Shown here: in pieces, positions 61,950 to 64,000 of the stretch
Layout: every line of letters starts with the position of its first letter
How positions within the stretch are numbered: the stretch's first letter is position 1
Translations under genes and position numbers: made by a program
Assembly (NCBI RefSeq): GCF_030056705.1
Contig: NZ_JASHIC010000006.1
Location: forward strand, 186,001-250,000
Source: Flectobacillus longus
GTDB taxonomy: Bacteria > Bacteroidota > Bacteroidia > Cytophagales > Spirosomataceae
Direction: 5' to 3'
Length of the DNA stretch: 64,000 nucleotides
Notes under the pieces: model-generated
What the model was told of the DNA's origin: nothing
The model's database searches: none
The model's input: only the letters and a program-made list of their open reading frames with translations

Positions 61950-62840
61950 ATGCAAGAATTACTAGAGAAGTGTCCAGTTTGCCAGCATACCCAAACCCAA
62001 AAATATATTACCTGTGAGGACTTTACAGTAAGTCATGAAAAGTTTGATATTGTATCTTGTCAAAAATGTGGCTTCAAATTTACTAATCCAAGACCCACAG
62101 CGGACACCATAGGGAAATACTATCAATCCGAAAACTACATTTCGCATAGTAATACCTCGAAGGGAATCATTTCAAAAATCTACCACCAAGTAAGAAAAAT
62201 AACACTTCAGCAAAAAGTAGATTTAATCAATAAACTCAACGGAGGCAAACAAGGTAGCCTACTCGATATTGGTTGTGGAACAGGAATGTTTTTGAATGCC
62301 GCAAAATCGAATGGTTGGAAAGTATCAGGAGTAGAGCCCAGTGATGGCGCTCGAAAAATGGCAGAAGAAATTAATCAGATTTCTATTCCTTCAGAAATTC
62401 TTGGCTCATATCAAGATCAACAATTTGACATCATTACGATGTGGCATGTATTAGAGCATGTTCATTTATTAAACGAAACTATAGAATTCTTAAAGAACAA
62501 ATCTACTCAGAATGGAAAGGTAATCATAGCAGTTCCTAATCATGAATCTAAAGATGCCCAAATATATCAAGAGCATTGGGCAGCTTATGATGTGCCAAGG
62601 CACCTATATCATTTTTCAAGAAATTGTATCCAACAGCTTTTCGAAAACCATGGATTCAAACTGAAAGAGCATTTGCCTATGAAATTTGATTCATTCTATG
62701 TAAGTATGCTTTCAACAAAATACCAACAAGGAAAAACCAATTACGTAGAATCATTTTTGAGCGGACTCAAATCAAATAGGGTAGGAGCGAAGCAGAACAA
62801 TAATTACTCAAGCATCATCTATATCTTCGAGAAAAAGTAG
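61950..62840 (+). CDS. Class I SAM-dependent methyltransferase with N-terminal zinc ribbon
   Basis: A 296-residue protein. Residues 1-45 hold two CxxC pairs (CPVC and CQKC, as in HTQTQKY and GFKFTNPRP), a zinc ribbon typical of this methyltransferase group. The Rossmann methyltransferase core has LLDIGCGTGMFLNAAK (near 105-120), VSGVEPSD and FDIITMWHVLEHVHLLN, followed by VPNHESKD and DVPRHLYHFS. Such enzymes often act on sugar, lipid-linked or surface-polysaccharide substrates, but no such genes are adjacent. It is followed by a terminator and an AT-rich region. Confidence 0.9.
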   Translation: MQELLEKCPVCQHTQTQKYITCEDFTVSHEKFDIVSCQKCGFKFTNPRPTADTIGKYYQSENYISHSNTSKGIISKIYHQVRKITLQQKVDLINKLNGGKQGSLLDIGCGTGMFLNAAKSNGWKVSGVEPSDGARKMAEEINQISIPSEILGSYQDQQFDIITMWHVLEHVHLLNETIEFLKNKSTQNGKVIIAVPNHESKDAQIYQEHWAAYDVPRHLYHFSRNCIQQLFENHGFKLKEHLPMKFDSFYVSMLSTKYQQGKTNYVESFLSGLKSNRVGAKQNNNYSSIIYIFEKK

Positions 62841-62894
62841 TATTCAATAGTACATTTAATAATTTTACTGCAGATTTAATACTTATTAACATAT

Positions 62895-63048
62895 TTATCA
62901 ACATCCCTCGGTGATTATATATTGCCGAGGGATTATTTTTGTTGATAATTATTAGTATTAAACCCTTAGTTAATAAACAATTTCGAAATAATAGCAAAAG
63001 TTATACACATACGATTCTATTATCAACAAAGTTTTCAACATATTCACA
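62895..63048. other. AT-rich region with DnaA-box-like words, possible origin-type site
   Basis: In 154 bases there are TTATCAACA at 62895-62903 and 63020-63028, its reverse at 62940-62948, TTATACACA at 63001-63009, TTTTCAACA at 63032-63040 and ATATTCACA just before the next ATG. These are close to the DnaA box TTATCCACA. The block is intergenic and AT-rich. It is a candidate only. Confidence 0.35.
62903..62940 (+). terminator. Terminator after the methyltransferase gene
   Basis: ATCCCTCGG / CCGAGGGAT with a 13-base loop, followed by TATTTTT. Confidence 0.82.
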
Positions 63049-64000
63049 TGAGAATAATTAACATAGTATTGATAACTTTTCTTGGATTCTTATTCATTGA
63101 AGCGTTATTTAGTTGTGCACAGGTTGTAGCACCAACAGGAGGTAAAAAAGACACCCTCGCACCAAAATTAGTAATGAGTATCCCAGCTAATCAGTCCAAA
63201 AACTATAAAGGAAAAAGTATCGAGATTCAGTTTGATGAGTATATCAATGTGGATAACCTTCAACAACAGCTATTAATAACGCCGAGTATGGAGCCTTTTT
63301 TTACTACTAAAACAATGTCCAGAGGTGTTCGTATTACTTTTGAAGATGCCTTTCAGCCAAATACTACCTATAGTTTCAATTTTAGAGAGGCCATTAAGGA
63401 CATAACTGAAAGAAACCCAGCCAAAAACGTAAGAATTGTATTTAGTACTGGCGGGGTGATTGACTCACTATCTATAGAAGGAAATGTCGAAGATATTATC
63501 GAGAATAAAGGGCTATTAGACGCTACCGTCGGAGTGTACAGATATTCGGATACACTAAAAATCAATAAGATGAAGCCTTACTATTTTACAAAAACAGATA
63601 GTACAGGAAATTTCAGAATTGAGAACGTAGCGGAAGGGAAGTACAGAATTTATGCTATTACCGATGTTAACAGTAACCTTCTATATGATGAAACAAAGGA
63701 AAAAATTGGCTTTATAACTGATACACTGCAACTTAGTAAAAGTGTCAGTGGACTAAAAATTAAGGTGGCCAAGGCAGATAACTCTCCAGTAAAGGTGAGT
63801 AAAACACGCACAACCACTAACTATTACTATGTGGAGTTGAACAAGGGTATCAAAAAAGTCGACATCAAATTTGAAAATCCTCAAGATAGTATTCCTTACC
63901 AACTTGTAGAAAAGAATATGGTACGTGTGTATAATTTGAAGAAAGTAAGTCAAGATACTATCAAGATCGCTATGACCGTTGTGGATTCACTGGATAGGAA
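63048..64000 (+). CDS. Ig-like domain lipoprotein, incomplete at the window edge
   Basis: From the ATG at 63048 the frame stays open to the end of the window (317 codons). The signal peptide ends in a lipobox (ALFSC, C23). Residues about 30-130 resemble a bacterial Ig-like domain of the Big_5 type: APTGGKKDTLAPKLV, IEIQFDEYINVDNLQQQLLI, GVRITFEDAFQPNTTYSFNF. A second beta-sandwich follows (about 140-230, STGNFRIENVAEGKYRIYAI, like carboxypeptidase-regulatory domains). Such lipoproteins are common in Bacteroidota and their role is unknown. The C-terminal part lies outside the window. Confidence 0.85.
   Translation, partial: MRIINIVLITFLGFLFIEALFSCAQVVAPTGGKKDTLAPKLVMSIPANQSKNYKGKSIEIQFDEYINVDNLQQQLLITPSMEPFFTTKTMSRGVRITFEDAFQPNTTYSFNFREAIKDITERNPAKNVRIVFSTGGVIDSLSIEGNVEDIIENKGLLDATVGVYRYSDTLKINKMKPYYFTKTDSTGNFRIENVAEGKYRIYAITDVNSNLLYDETKEKIGFITDTLQLSKSVSGLKIKVAKADNSPVKVSKTRTTTNYYYVELNKGIKKVDIKFENPQDSIPYQLVEKNMVRVYNLKKVSQDTIKIAMTVVDSLDR

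Noticed and set aside
1-64000. CRISPR array, insertion sequence or prophage
   Set aside because: I saw no regularly spaced repeats, transposase, integrase or phage structural gene anywhere in the window.

Overview
The window looks like a piece of a Bacteroidota chromosome, most likely a gliding-type, aerobic, AT-rich member of the Cytophagales. The evidence is the gliding/type IX secretion lipoprotein GldJ, many promoters of the form TAnnTTTG that is typical of this phylum, few Shine-Dalgarno sequences, Bacteroidota-type families (DUF4175, DUF4136, DUF4097 surface protein, PD40-OmpA proteins), and two GH29 fucosidases. I see no insertion sequence, phage, integrase or CRISPR array. Nearly everything is an intact single-copy gene in short operons separated by strong hairpin terminators.

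Layout. 1-6.0 kb: end of an unidentified secreted protein, a CLC-type anion transporter, an AraC regulator followed by YceI and pirin genes, a KdsC-like phosphatase overlapping a DUF2520 dehydrogenase-like gene, and tRNA-Leu(UAA) and tRNA-Gly(GCC). 6.1-13.7 kb: a UbiA-family membrane protein, a 1365-residue DUF4011/superfamily 1 helicase with a putative nuclease end, a GT2 and NAD(P)-binding gene pair, and rplU-rpmA. 14.2-22.7 kb: secreted thioredoxin-like protein, MazG, first fucosidase, UvrB, ArsC/Spx-like protein, pyruvate dehydrogenase E1 alpha with a structured leader, and RecF. 22.8-31.4 kb is the most accessory-looking part: an ECF sigma/anti-sigma/surface protein operon, DUF985 cupin, two DUF4136 lipoproteins, a FrnE-type DsbA protein, an outer-membrane-like protein paired with an S41 protease lipoprotein, and a ComB-like phosphatase. 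31.5-42.7 kb: GcvT, M28 peptidase, MutL, Nfu, second fucosidase, RecJ, LptB, RecO and a PlsC-like acyltransferase. 43.2-64 kb: TIGR01777 and LOG-family proteins, PD40-OmpA protein, Mfd, GldJ, ComF, an AhpD-like protein, a small hypothetical, exonuclease III, DUF4175, a second OmpA protein, YbeY, MnmG, a methyltransferase and the start of an Ig-like lipoprotein.

How genes work together. DNA repair is unusually well represented (UvrB, Mfd, RecF, RecO, RecJ, MutL, ExoIII, ComF and the DUF4011 helicase), but as separate units rather than one operon. Envelope functions (LptB, KdsC-like, PlsC-like, GldJ, OmpA proteins, lipoproteins) form the other main theme.

No complete new system could be proven by reading alone. 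The best leads are non-coding: a three-helix-junction candidate RNA between a promoter and pdhA (about 21290-21350), a cluster of DnaA-box-like words at 62895-63048 with a parS-like palindrome 3.3 kb away beside mnmG, a long inverted repeat in front of the ECF sigma operon, and small families of repeated intergenic words. Among proteins, the helicase-nuclease at 7127-11224, the acyltransferase with altered catalytic motifs at 41852-42655, and the outer-membrane/S41 pair at 28689-30517 deserve follow-up.
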